The notes beneath the pieces were generated by a model. The model made no database searches. It was not told where the DNA came from and saw only the letters and a list, made by a program, of their open reading frames with translations. DNA of 64,000 nt from Opisthorchis felineus (taxonomy: Eukaryota > Platyhelminthes > Trematoda > Opisthorchiida > Opisthorchiidae), in assembly GCA_004794785.1 (NCBI GenBank), contig SJOL01007305.1, positions 519,545-583,544 on the forward strand, given 5' to 3'. The translations under genes and the position numbers were made by a program. Below, piece by piece: positions 1 to 51,500 of this stretch. Position 1 is the stretch's first letter, and every line of letters begins with the position of its first letter.

Positions 1-39564
<39,564 letters not shown>

Positions 39565-40412
39565 ACATTGCAGCACTACCCTCAGTTTCTCTTCCAGTTC
39601 ACCTGTTCATATACCAGCAACCAACCGCGAACGTTATGTTGCAAAGTTTTAATTCATTCTTCCTCAGAATTCCTCTTCTCTTTGGTCACTCTGGTCTGAG
39701 ATGTAAATCACTCTATCATGTCTTCTGGTTTAGAGTATCTGTTGTTTTAAAACGCTCAGTCTTTAGTGCTTTGTGTGATGAGCATGGTTGTGTGTGCGGC
39801 TGCCTAATCGAGTTAACTTGGCATTACAGTATACCTGCTGTACGGTGGCCACCATGGGGCCATCGCCTCCAACGCGTAGCTCTCATTACCTTATTCTCTC
39901 CTTATCCTAGGTAAACGAAGTTATAAACGAAATTGGGACCACTGCATTTCGGTGCATGGTTTGTGGGCTGAAATACTGAACTGACCACACGGAAGAAAAC
40001 GTTTCCACCTTTTCCGGGGTTTAAACTTCTTCCGGAGATATTCCATGGCACCCGGGGTCAGTGCACCAAATGGTGGAAAAATTGTCAGAGCTTCAGGAAA
40101 CTTTTAAACAAATTATTCGGTAATCCCAACTGAGTTTGTCTTCTGATTGAAATGAAGTGCAGTTCATACGGGATACTTCTAGTTTAAAGCGTTCGTTGAT
40201 TTGCTCAGTGGTCCGGGTAGCGTCATTTGTGGGTACACCCCCGAATTGGGCACGGAAAAGGCGCAGGAAGTTGCGCACTGAGTTGGTAGTACATACTGAA
40301 AAAATACTGGAAGGTATTAGACGAAAACATCTGAGGTCTAGACCACCGGGGTTGGTTTCTTCAAAGGAACAGTGAATGGTGTTTGAACATTACCATGATC
40401 CCAATCGCACTC

Positions 40413-40418
40413 AATAAA
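40413..40418 (+). terminator. Candidate TBCD poly(A) signal
   Basis: AATAAA lies about 850 bp after the TBCD stop in CTCAATAAATAG. It is the first canonical hexamer I found on this strand downstream of the stop. Distance and context do not prove use. Confidence 0.4.
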
Positions 40419-42130
40419 TAGTTGCAGGTGAAGTCATGCTGGGTGTCGAGAGATAGTCAGTGTTTTCCGTATTTGTGGCACATATGGTTGGCTTGATTGA
40501 TCCACCAGGAGGAGAACAGTTGCGCAAAATTAAGCCCTGCCATTTCGGTGAAGTAACCAGGCTATGGACTGACGGTTGTGGCTACACAAATAGAAAAGTT
40601 CTTGGCGTTTGAGCATTGGTCGCACTGAAAACGCTCAGTGGTGACATATTTTTAAAAAATCATTCACTAACGATTCCACTCAAAATGTGTGACACTTGAA
40701 TAGCTTTGTCAAGTTCATCGTTCCTCTGGAACGGTTTTCATTCCGAGGTATTGCCTTCTGGTGGAAGGCGACTAACGTGCTCTGAGGTTTAAGACAGTGT
40801 CAACGGCTTAAAACCAGTGGTAGCTAGCGGAAGACATCGTCTGCCCGGAACACTTCGTTTGTTCAGAAATAGACTAGATTGACACGTGAATATGAGCATC
40901 CTTCATGGTGGAAACTACCCATGCAAGAGCGGAGTAATCCACCTTTGATCTTCAGTTCCGTTCCACTTCTACTTCGCCTACTCAACCATTATTATCGATT
41001 TTTGGTCTGGGTTATACTGGGGCAGTTACGGATGAATTTACTCAATACTGTAACCAATCCGCTCTAGCTCACCCCCGTTAGCTTTAATTCAACGTATCCA
41101 TGTCTCTGGATTTGATTGTCTTCTATATCTGTATCCTTTTGGGGTCAGCAATCCTAGTGATTCAAGTGGTCAGTGTATAATATCCGCTCAGTGCTACTCC
41201 AACATCAATCTCCATCTTGCCGATTGATCCAGAAGAAAGCGTTTAATCGTCAACTCTGTGGCCTTCGTTGGATTACCAACTAAGCTACGAGCTGGGTTGG
41301 ACTTAACTAGTTTTCTCCCAAAGCATATGACGATAACGAATTTACGACTTGAAAGCTTTAACTCCGTTGCGAATTTTTTTTTGTAGCCGAAGCCTCCAGT
41401 TACTTCGAAATCGTTTTTACATTGGAATTTACTTTCGATTTGAAGTACCACATGATCTTTTACTAATTTCGCGTGGTGAGATCTGAGGAACCCTCTTGTA
41501 ATAAACTTCCGTCACCCACCACTTCAGCTATCGGACAACTTGTGGCCTTAAGTCCAAACAAAATCATGTTATCTACGAATTTTTTCCATGAATCGCTCGC
41601 TGCAGACTGATCAACCAGTAGTGTATTACGTTTTAAACCGTATTGACTCCATCCACTTGTTCTTTGTATCAAGTAGTCTCTGTACTAACCAAAAACGACA
41701 CACGGACTTCGTTTGCTCATCGCACACACCGGATGCACATTCTCAGGTTGACACAACTCCACTTGTCAGGTTGCTTGCTTTCACCCCACTTGCTACGTTC
41801 CGCCAGGGTAAAACTCGCCCGTATTTTTTACGCGATTTTATCTCTGTTTTCCAATCCCATCTCCCGGTTTACCGCATTTCCATGTCTGGTTTCCCAGCAT
41901 TCTCATATCAGCTATTTTGGAGATGCGATAAACAACGTATGCATGTGATTGCGTAAATCGGGTTTCTCTGTTCACCTGAGAGGCTAGTCCTTCCAATACA
42001 CTGTTCAAATCTGATGACTTTTTACCTGGCCACGAAAGACCGTTAGTCTTGTCAACCGTCAATGTAAAGGGTTTTTACTCTTGGTCATTCAGGGTCCTTA
42101 GTAAAAATTCATGGGGCGTGAAACTCCAGT

Positions 42131-42136
42131 TTTATT
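42131..42136 (-). terminator. Candidate GPCR poly(A) signal
   Basis: The plus strand TTTATT gives AATAAA on the minus strand, about 165 bp after the GPCR stop. A second hexamer at 42280-42285 lies only about 14 bp after the stop and is probably too close. Confidence 0.45.
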
Positions 42137-42298
42137 GATGTGCGTTCGTGGGAATAAAATATTAGCATGATTTTTTCAGACAAACAAAGTGAGTTGAGAC
42201 AATGACAGAGAAAATAATGATGATGATGATTAGTTCGAATGTCCGATACAGAATAAAAGAGTGACACCTTGTTTGGCCCTTTATTACTTCTTTGCTCT

Positions 42299-42547
42299 TC
42301 AGTAGTCGGTTTTGAAATCCAATTGTCGTTTGTATGTGCTAATATCCGCTCCCGCTTCCAAATCGGTTGATTGTCTGGGTGAATTGAATCCTTCCTGGTC
42401 ATAGGTCGAGTAATGCTCCGGAAAAACATGTTGAACCACGCCAGGAATCTTGTCATTCTTGGCGCCGGAATATTCTGAATATTTACCGGCGTAGAATTTG
42501 CGCAAATCCACATCTCCCAGGTCGAGAAAAAGAAAGTGAAGGGCGCC
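42299..42547 (-). CDS. GPCR last exon: end of TM7 and cytoplasmic tail
   Basis: The acceptor is GATTTCAG on the minus strand. The exon starts [15 protein letters not shown], joins the preceding ISLL in phase 0 and completes TM7 in the position of the family's SLQGxFIFxFHC pattern. The tail reads [20 protein letters not shown] and ends [10 protein letters not shown] at a TGA. It has 82 codons and is rich in Tyr, Ser and Asp. Confidence 0.85.
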   Translation of the reverse strand, partial: GALHFLFLDLGDVDLRKFYAGKYSEYSGAKNDKIPGVVQHVFPEHYSTYDQEGFNSPRQSTDLEAGADISTYKRQLDFKTDY

Positions 42548-45500
42548 CTGAAATCAAAACAGAAGTTTCAGTAATTCCAGACTCTTGGTCATTATCGTGT
42601 TTAAAACGCTTCGAAAAAATGTGAATGGAGTCTTGCGTTTGATTGACACCACCTACGACCCGAAGGCGAGAGTTATCAACAAAGTATGAAAGCCCTGACT
42701 GGTGAAGTCTCAGGAGTGGAGCTCAGTTGTTGTTGCGGAGACTGACAAGCAGCGCGGTCGCATAGCCAACCGCCTTCCAGAATGCGTAGATGTGCCACTT
42801 TTCAACCTCCAAGAAGGCGGAAAAAAGTACTTATCTAAGGTCTGGTTAATTCATTACCCCCCGGAGTGCTACTTATTCATTCCAACTTTGTTGAAAACAG
42901 TCGTGGTAGCGAGATCCAGTGATGTAAATCCTCCACAATGAACGGAACCGAATCGACTGTGCCTGCGTGCAGTTATCGTGTTGCTAGTGTTGGCCGTTTC
43001 AACGCAGTATATGTGAACTGCCTGTACAGTTCTTTGAAGTGCGGTCACCTCTGGTAGAACCGAATGTGTTTCCTGATGTTTTGTTAGGGAGAGTAATTTT
43101 GTCACAGTCTCCAGCCGATTAGCTGGATTTCCCTAGTACTGTCCAGTGCTAAGTGTAGCAGTAGTGAAAATGTTTAGTTGCAGCGTCGGCACCTAATGAA
43201 CCAGGACCAAGATATTTTGAATAAAACAGCACACCTTTAACCAACTGATGTTTGAAGGGAACTTTCATCGGGTCAGCACACTGTGGAGGAAGCAGCTTAA
43301 GGTTTCGGGAAATTGATCTTGTTGTAAACATCTTCTACGTAGGATCCGCGAGTCCCACTTTGCACGAATGGTCGATTTCAGGAGCGATTGTTCGAAATCG
43401 TTGCCGTTTTTAAGTCTATAGGCTTTTGTCACCCTAATCAGTTTGGTCCCAAAAGATATTCTGATTCCAATGGATGTGTTCGGTCAATTGATGGACTGAT
43501 GAGCCAATTCTTAGGGGCACTGTAACTTCTTCGACTAGCCTGATACTGATGTGATGAAGTAGTTAAACATCATCATCATCATCATTGTCAGCTGTAAGAA
43601 CCGCGTACTTGTCGTACAGTGGTTGTAGTTGCCACAGTTTCGTTCACCGATGATTTGGGGAGGCGGGGTAGGTAGCTGCGCATTGGAGGCGGGAGCCGAT
43701 AAATTGGTGCGTAAATGCAGCACTGTCAGTGGACTGTTAAGTGGGGGGATTGGGAATGGAGCTGTGCATTGAAGGCAATAGCTTGGATACACGAGCGCCA
43801 TTGAGGGCGCGACTGGGCCATGTCTGACAATGTCTCTAACCATTGATGTGGCCCGTCTCGGGGTCCCCATTCAAGAAGACGGCAATGACCAGCGCAGCTG
43901 GGTTTGCTGGTAATGGCTTTTATACTTCGCTGCTAAGTCATTGTTTGACCGTCTCTGGCTCGTTTCCATACTTCACATGGTTGTGCGAAAAGAACCCTTT
44001 GAGGAAGTCGGTCGACTGGCATACGCAGCACGTGGCCAAGCCAGCGCAATCTATGCAGTGTGATCAGTTCATCTATCGAGGGTGAGTTATTTCCTCCGAA
44101 TACCATTCGACGTACTTCAGCATTACTGATTCGGTATTCCCACCGGACTCGGGCAATGCTTCGAAGACATCGATGGTCAACCACTGAAAGCCTTTTGACG
44201 TCCTCGACGCGCAACGGCCAGGTTTCTGACCCGTATGGTAGTATGGAGCGCACCGCAGCATTGTAAACTCGACCCTTGACGGATAAGCTGATGTCACGAC
44301 TACGCCACAGGTGACGCAGGTTCACAAAAGCTGCTCTGGCCTTCCCAATCCGGATGGAAATATCATCTTTCGCGAGACCACCGGGACTGATACAGCTGCC
44401 CAAGTAAACGAATTTGTCTACTACTTCAATCGGTTCATCCGCAAGCATGAGGCTGGGTTCGACCCACCCAGTCTTGCAGTAGCACTTTGCCGGTGTGAAG
44501 CGCATGCCAAACCATGAGGAGGAATTATTTAGATTATTTAATATTGTTTGCATTACCACGGGGTCAAATCCAAGAATAGCTATGTCGTCTGCGTACTCGA
44601 TATCTGTGAGCGGACGCCCCGGGAGCACTTCGACCCCACAGACGTTAGAGGCTGATAGTGAGTCTTCCATAATCGTATCAACGACGAAGTTGAAGAGGAA
44701 AGGTGGAAGAGGACAGCCCTGCCTGACGCCACTTGATGTGGTGAACTCAGGCGAGAGCATCCCGTAGACCTTCACACGGCCGCGGGAGTAGGCGTACAGC
44801 GCCTTAAGGAGGATCAAGAATTTATGGGGGACACCTTTGCTCCACAGACACTGCCATAGTGCCTGACGGTCCACAGAGTCAAAGGCAGCTTTCAGATCAA
44901 GAAACACAACCATTGTTGGTTGCTGGAAGCGGTGTCGCTGTTCCAAAATCTGTCGGAGGGTGAAGATATGACCGATGCATCCTCTTGCAGGACGTAACCC
45001 AGCTTGGTTTTCACGGATCTGTCTCTCCCTGTGTTCAGTCAACCGTCGAAGGATAAGACCAGAGAGGACCTTCGATGCCACGGTGGTTAAACAACGTTTT
45101 AAACAAACCGAGTCCTTCAATGCTGGCACCCTTTCGGTATATAGCCATTAGACGATTCACTTCTGCTATCAAAATCTAATGTGTCATCAAACAATCTAGT
45201 TTTAATCAACCAACTCACCAGTAACGAGATTGCTACGAAAGCAGCATAGGGCAGGTAAGGTATGGGGAGTAGTAGAGCAAGGACCACCGCCACCCATGAA
45301 GCTGCATTGAACAATGTCAGAAAGTTCAGGTGGCTCGCACGTTGTCTGCAAAATACAAGAAGATGTAGATTGCAAAACACATTAGTGGACACATGGAGGT
45401 GGGCTGCTCTCATCTTTTTGGATTAGAAATAGCTTATCAACGACGTCGATTCCTCCCATCGCATTCTCAGAATCACATACCAGGCTAATGTTGATGGTTG

Positions 45501-48500
45501 TAAGCAGCCTTCACAAAGGTCGTCTTACATGTGTGTAGTAGTATTTGGGTGTCTTGTTTATGGTGTGACAACCACTCCGCCACGAATGGTCTTTCCCCCG
45601 TTGGGGCTCATCATAAACGAGACCGACCAAGTCCTGTTTTTTACTCAGTGCTTTCCCCGACGTGATTGCGTCCTCAAAATTGTGTTCCTCTAGGGAGTGT
45701 ACATGCGTATATGTGAGCATTGTTACTCCAAACAGAGACACCAACGAAATTCATACAACTGTGCTTGACAGAAAAGCTCTAACTACATCTTAAGATTTAA
45801 ATGTGGAGCTAAGCAAGGCAGTCAGTCCGCTTACTTTTATAAAACTATTCTACCCGTTTATATACGTAATGCACTACTCATAAGGTTGCTGAAAATTCTT
45901 CGACAGCCCACGACCGGTTTCTCCCTTATTGGGGCTCATCAGATAGGCGCAGTCCCCGAATTTCCGTCAACCTTATGTTCTACTTGAAACCAAATTGCAC
46001 GAAATTAGCGAAATACACCCACTGGCAAACAAATTTGGTTTTGCGAGAGACTCACCTGGAACCCAAACGAATCTCCGGTTTATGATGTTTCCAACTGAAA
46101 CACGAGGCGGTCTGATGCAGCACATTCAGTTGCTTGGAAACATCACAAACGGGAGATTCAGCTGGGTTCCAGGTGAGTCTCTCGCAAAACCAAATTTGTT
46201 TGCAAATGAGTGTATTTCGCTATTCTACCCGTTCTTCGCTAAATGGTTCGTCGTAAACGGTAATCTGTATCCATAGGCAGTCAGGTGTTGCTCGAGTCAT
46301 CCACAGTTCAATCTGAACTAACATGTTGTGTCTGAAATTGTATAAGTCGACCGACATCAACCAAAAATCATCTATTCTAAGTGCGTGTAAGAGTAGCATT
46401 TCATCAAAATACCACAAATATGCAATGCGCAAATGTGAATTCTCCATTTTCTTGTTATTTTTTTCTCCAAGCATCACTTTTGTCGCAGAAAGATAATCTT
46501 GACCGTATGAAGACGGAGTCTCTGGAAATTACAAGGCTTTTGTTTCACCGTAGTATTGTGTCCAGTACATTGTTGGCTTGTACAGAGATTAGGGGCGACA
46601 AAAAATTCCGTACTGCACAGATTGGTGCTCGAAGCATGAGCACTTAACATTTCCATCGTTTGGGTGCCAGTCCACCGGGTGATAACAGCATTGGTAACGC
46701 TCCCGAAAGCATTCAATCCAGAATATCAGTATGGACTGATCTCAACAGTGTATTCAGGACTGCACCTCTGAGAAATTTCAGAGATCAGTGCAACATGACA
46801 CGTCTAATATCTTTCCCGAATGTGCGTTGGGTTTGCCGAATAACGCAATGTACCGACATCCGGCTATCGGTATAGTGATGCAAGTAACTGCATCATGCGG
46901 GAATCTTGGGATTTCATGGTCAAAATGACCTACTCTGCATAATTGTTTCTCAACGGACTAAGATTAAAGCATCCGTCCGGGAAAAAGGTTTTAGTCTATT
47001 AACATGGATGAGCATGGGTAGGACAAGCCAATAACAAAAAAGTAGTGATTGAGAAATTGGAGAATAAACTGGAACAAAATGATAACATTCTGAAGAAACA
47101 AAGCGGAAACTCACATCAGTTTTTCAATCAGCTTGGGCTTCAGATATGCCGGTGTCTCAATGTTGCAGCCGATGACAAGACAAACGACAATCGAAATGAA
47201 TAGGTAGGCAAAAATCGCGCCAAACATAGTCCAGAATACGTAGGATTCTCTTCCCGGGAAACAAAGCACATCGTCTCCATGATATTTCATTTGCGACAAT
47301 GACGCAGGAAGTACAACAATGATGGCCGGTGTCACTAATCCAAGGAACCACATCCATAACCGCTTGCAGGAGAAGTCTCCGAGCACAAAACAACGGAATA
47401 AGGCAACCGTTTCGCACAATGTCCAGCTGGCAGTTAACATAGCCGACGCGTGAACGGTCACACTGACAGCTAGGCAACCAATTCTAAACGATTCAATGAA
47501 TGGCTCTGCTATCCACGCGGAATGAAAAGCGATCAAAGCAATACACATCGCAGTGTGGATGACGTAAACATCTTGAAATGTTGATCGGACCATATATGCT
47601 ATAACCGTAACTAAGAATGCGATCGAACAAGCAAGTGATAGGGCATTAAAAGCGAGTAGCAGAATCTTCAACACTTGATCATGTTGTTTTTCGTCCGATA
47701 TGCCCCACGTGATCCAGATCGACCTTTGCCTTCCTGGGGCATTTGACGGCTCCATCGCAACTGCGAACGCACTGTAATGAGTACATGCACATTGCACGTG
47801 TGTGAGATTCGCACCAATCGGTACACAACCCAAGTCGTTCCACAATGCTCCATCGCTGTTGTTCATTGGTGAATCCAAAAAAACACAACGAACTGGGAAG
47901 GCGAGTATGGGATTTTCACCCCGACCTACCTCATTTTGTTTTACCGTTTCCATTGCTTTCCATTTTCTGCGACCTGTCACCCGATAGAAGTAGACATCTT
48001 GTAATTCGTTCTGACTAGCCAAGCGAACGGAGAATGTCAGTATAAAGCTGCCGTTAGCCGTCTCCAAGGATGATACCTCACTCTGTGTATCTGTGTTGAA
48101 CACATATACCGAACTTTGAATCTTAAGTTCCGTTGCTTCCTGCCGCAACGCACGAATGGGTTCATCCCCGAGTAGACCACCAGAAGAACCTTGGAATGTG
48201 TGCTGCGCGAACCTGTCTCTTCGTAAACCACCAGCCACCAATTTAGCGTCTTCACCGGGTGCTCTAATACCAATTAGACTGATCAAGCCCTTTCTTTGCG
48301 AACCATTTCTGAGCACTTCACTCGATATTTCGAAGCTCCCACTACCGAGCCCACTTTCAGCCAACAGACTCTGTGCGGTCAAAGTTAGCGTTTTACTGGG
48401 GCACGATGAGTCCGTGTTGATGGCAACAATCGTGGCACTACCACTTGTCGTGACGATTTCTTGTTGCTTCTCACATTCGTCGAGGGACGCATATTCCTGG

Positions 48501-51500
48501 GTAACAGAATGGAGCACCTCGCTGGTAGTTTTTATCAATGTCGAAGGATGGGCCATGCCTTCCGACAAGATATCCAACCAAGCTCCCTCAAAACTAGGGT
48601 CCGTCACGGCCGCGTTAATCAGGATCAGTTTTTCAATAATTTGATTCCCCGTCTCTTTCAGTGTGTTACAGTTTTTCGATGGGCGTGTGTCGCAAGCCCG
48701 TCGCAAGGCCAAAGGCCAGGCCCGTACAATCAGGTTGACGTAATAGACGAACTCATTTGCCCATGGGATCGTGTTGTTGTCTTCGGCGATAGAAATGGCG
48801 TTATCTCTCACATCTAGGGCCACTGTAATAAGACGTTGAAAATCAGCGGGATCTGAGAGCCATTCGGCTTGATCAGCCATTCGACCGAGGTTGGTCTGTA
48901 ACAAACCAGACAGTGACAATAACTGGTTCGCTAGTTTATCCATCAACTCATTGTTAATTCTATTTAATTACAAATAGCTATTGTGCTTGTGGTAACTCAC
49001 AGAACAGTTGGAGTGGAAAGAAGCATATACGATAGATAATAATGTCAATGTTTCTGATAAAACACATTTCTCACACGGTAACACATAAACTTTCTATGCG
49101 ATATCAGATAGGAATGTTGGAAAAAGGTTAATCACCCAAAGCCTCTGGATGCTGATTGATCCCACCAACTTACAGGAAAAAATGCGGTGGGATTCCATGA
49201 AGGGCTTTATTAAGTACGTGTTAAATGCCTTCATCTACCTCATGTCCTTTTGAAGATATCACATCCCAGTCATCTGTGAATGAAGATATTTACAACCTGG
49301 CTTTTCATCATTTTACCTCAGCTGTCTCAGACTAATACGGGAATTGGACGCATGACTCCAAATAAAAGAGAATTGGACGAGGTTTTAACTCACATGTTCG
49401 AAAATTGTGGATCTGTTGTCCAATTCATTTTAAAGTGGTGCTAAATGGCCTAACATAGCACTCTGTGAAGGTGAACGGAGTGTGACATGGTTGTGGGGTA
49501 CGGGGAATAAATACAATCTGAACACTGTGTGAGGGTTCTGTCGTTCGGTTTGTGAAACATGAAAGATGAATTACTGGGCTCTGGTTTGGCCCCGTTCGCA
49601 TACAGCCGGAAATGCCTATTCTTGCTGTTTATTTGGTTGTCTGATGAGCTTTAAAAAACCTGGACATGTGGTTTCACTTCCGTGTGGTTTAACCACAGTG
49701 ATTATTCGGATGGGTGATGGGAGTCAGTTTTGTCAAGATTATCTAACCAAGAGTGTATGAATCGCTGGTCGCTTTAGATCAGGTGATACCGTGTACAGGT
49801 CATCTCACTTGCTATATGTACGAGGCGTGCGTGTGGTGCCCGCAGGGACAGTCCCTTTGAGTGAAGCATCACCCTGTCTAATACTGGTGATTAGAACATG
49901 CCGATGGCCCCAACCTGTAGGCAAAAATGTGAAATGTTGCCTTCTCAGCATCGAATCACTTGGTCGATACATATGAAACAGAACGAGTCTGCACTGGCCA
50001 TCATTTTCAGTAACTTTTGGTTCTTGCCACCGAAAAAAAATTGTTTGGATTTTAAGAGCCATGGAAATTGTTTGGTGGATTGCTTTCTGGATCCTGTTGA
50101 GGATACCAACGATGAACCCGTCCTCCGTCGCGTCCAAATAAACGGTCCCTCAAAGAGAGAGTGACTGCTCATGGAGTTAACAACTTGGCAAAAATGTATT
50201 GTATCAGTGAATGCCCCTCACAGATCGAAGTTACCGAGGGAAGTCCCCGTTTTAGGTCATAGAAATTCCTCGCCTTTGTCTTTCAAACAGTCGCCACTAA
50301 TGATTGCGATAAGTGTTTGATGAGCAGCTTCAGGAGAAACAGTTCGTTTTCAAGTAGGTTCAAAATTTCTAGCAGTCACTGAAGAACATACTAAGGGATC
50401 AACAAACGGGCGTCGGATTTTGCCATCAACTTCGTATTCCGTGCTTAAATCATGACATTGCGATATCTTGGCTAGAATCTATTTAATGTTTTGCATATAA
50501 CATGAATTCGATGTTTCCTCTGGTTTTGAGAAATGTCATAGCCATATGTGTAGTTTGATGCTTCCACTTTTCAAATCTAGTCATGAGGAACACCTTGAAT
50601 TTCAGCAATAAGAAATCCCGAAATATGTGTGTCTTATATATCCGATTATTTCGCTCCCGACGAAGGTCATCCACCGTGATCGAAACGTTGACTTGTGGAA
50701 AACTCTGCTCTTAACGTTGGGTTTTGCAACCGACAATCAACGAAATAAATATCACACAGAGCACGCTCTATTCAAATTCATTTGTACTAAATACGGCGTG
50801 GATATCCTGGACCAAACCGTTTCAGCTGGAGTTGTATGCAACCGAGGAATGATAGGTTGCTAAAAATTTTAGAATGTAGTGGCTACTGGTCGCTTACGAG
50901 TGTCGGGTCCATGCATACTGCTCCGTCCGCTTGCATACAGTCGCGCAGCACAGTGCATACTACGGACTCTGATACTGCTGGATCAGTTGAACATTCTCCC
51001 ATTATCTTTTGTTTTGTGCTTCTCGGTCGAGAACAGCTGATCGATGTGGACGTCCAGTAAGCTAAATGGTGAAGATGATATAAAACGGAAGATATGTGAA
51101 TAGTTCCTTGGAATTCTCGAGCGCTATTCGCGGAAATGATATCCGACACAACACGTTCCCCTGAATAGATATGCCTTCTATGAAAGAACCCCTCTGCTCC
51201 CGGGCGCATTCAATTAACGGCGAAAAAATCAACAACCCAAAAAGCGAAACTCAAGTGCAGTACTTCCCTCCTCTAATATGGACTCAGTAGAATAATTTCA
51301 CCAGAGCAGGAAAAGGACTGTGAGAGTGATGTGAATGTGAACTTTGAAAAGGGCAGGAATTTTGACAAATGTGGTCCCGCAACAGCCAAACAGAGAAAAC
51401 CTCTTTTCCAAAACAACAGCAAATGTGAGCATTTATTAACACGGTAGGTGTTTGGCTATGTTCGGATGCTAAGTATGGCTTTATCGGTTACATCCACTGG

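Larger units (their letters stand above)
39565..42298. other. Convergent intergenic region
   Basis: This 2.7-kb stretch between the TBCD and GPCR stop codons should contain both 3' UTRs. No recognisable gene is present; minus-strand open frames at 41194-41451 and 41463-41672 are unassigned. Confidence 0.7.
45346..47114 (-). other. GPCR intron between TM5 and TM6
   Basis: A 1.8-kb intron. Its downstream half (45490-46230) is the most complete copy of the ribozyme/foldback family. The 46240-47100 part shows nothing recognisable. Confidence 0.75.

Noticed and set aside
41463..41684. A minus-strand open frame reading DSWKKFVDNMILFGLKATSC just downstream of the GPCR
   Set aside because: Possibly part of a 3' UTR or an unknown exon, but no homologue is recognised and no phase-consistent partner was found.
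43496..43530. Another CTGATGAG that could be a hammerhead core
   Set aside because: No stem II followed by GAAA and no helix I pairing; the flanks do not match the repeat family.
45117..45413. A 98-codon minus-strand membrane protein
   Set aside because: It is the GPCR TM6/7 exon with intron read-through at both ends; its last residues are retrotransposon sequence.
48156..48644. A 162-codon plus-strand open frame
   Set aside because: Antisense shadow of the GAIN-domain exon with no recognisable similarity.
49641..49680. CTGATGAG at 49641-49648
   Set aside because: It is followed by an A-rich stretch with no GAAA core or pairing.
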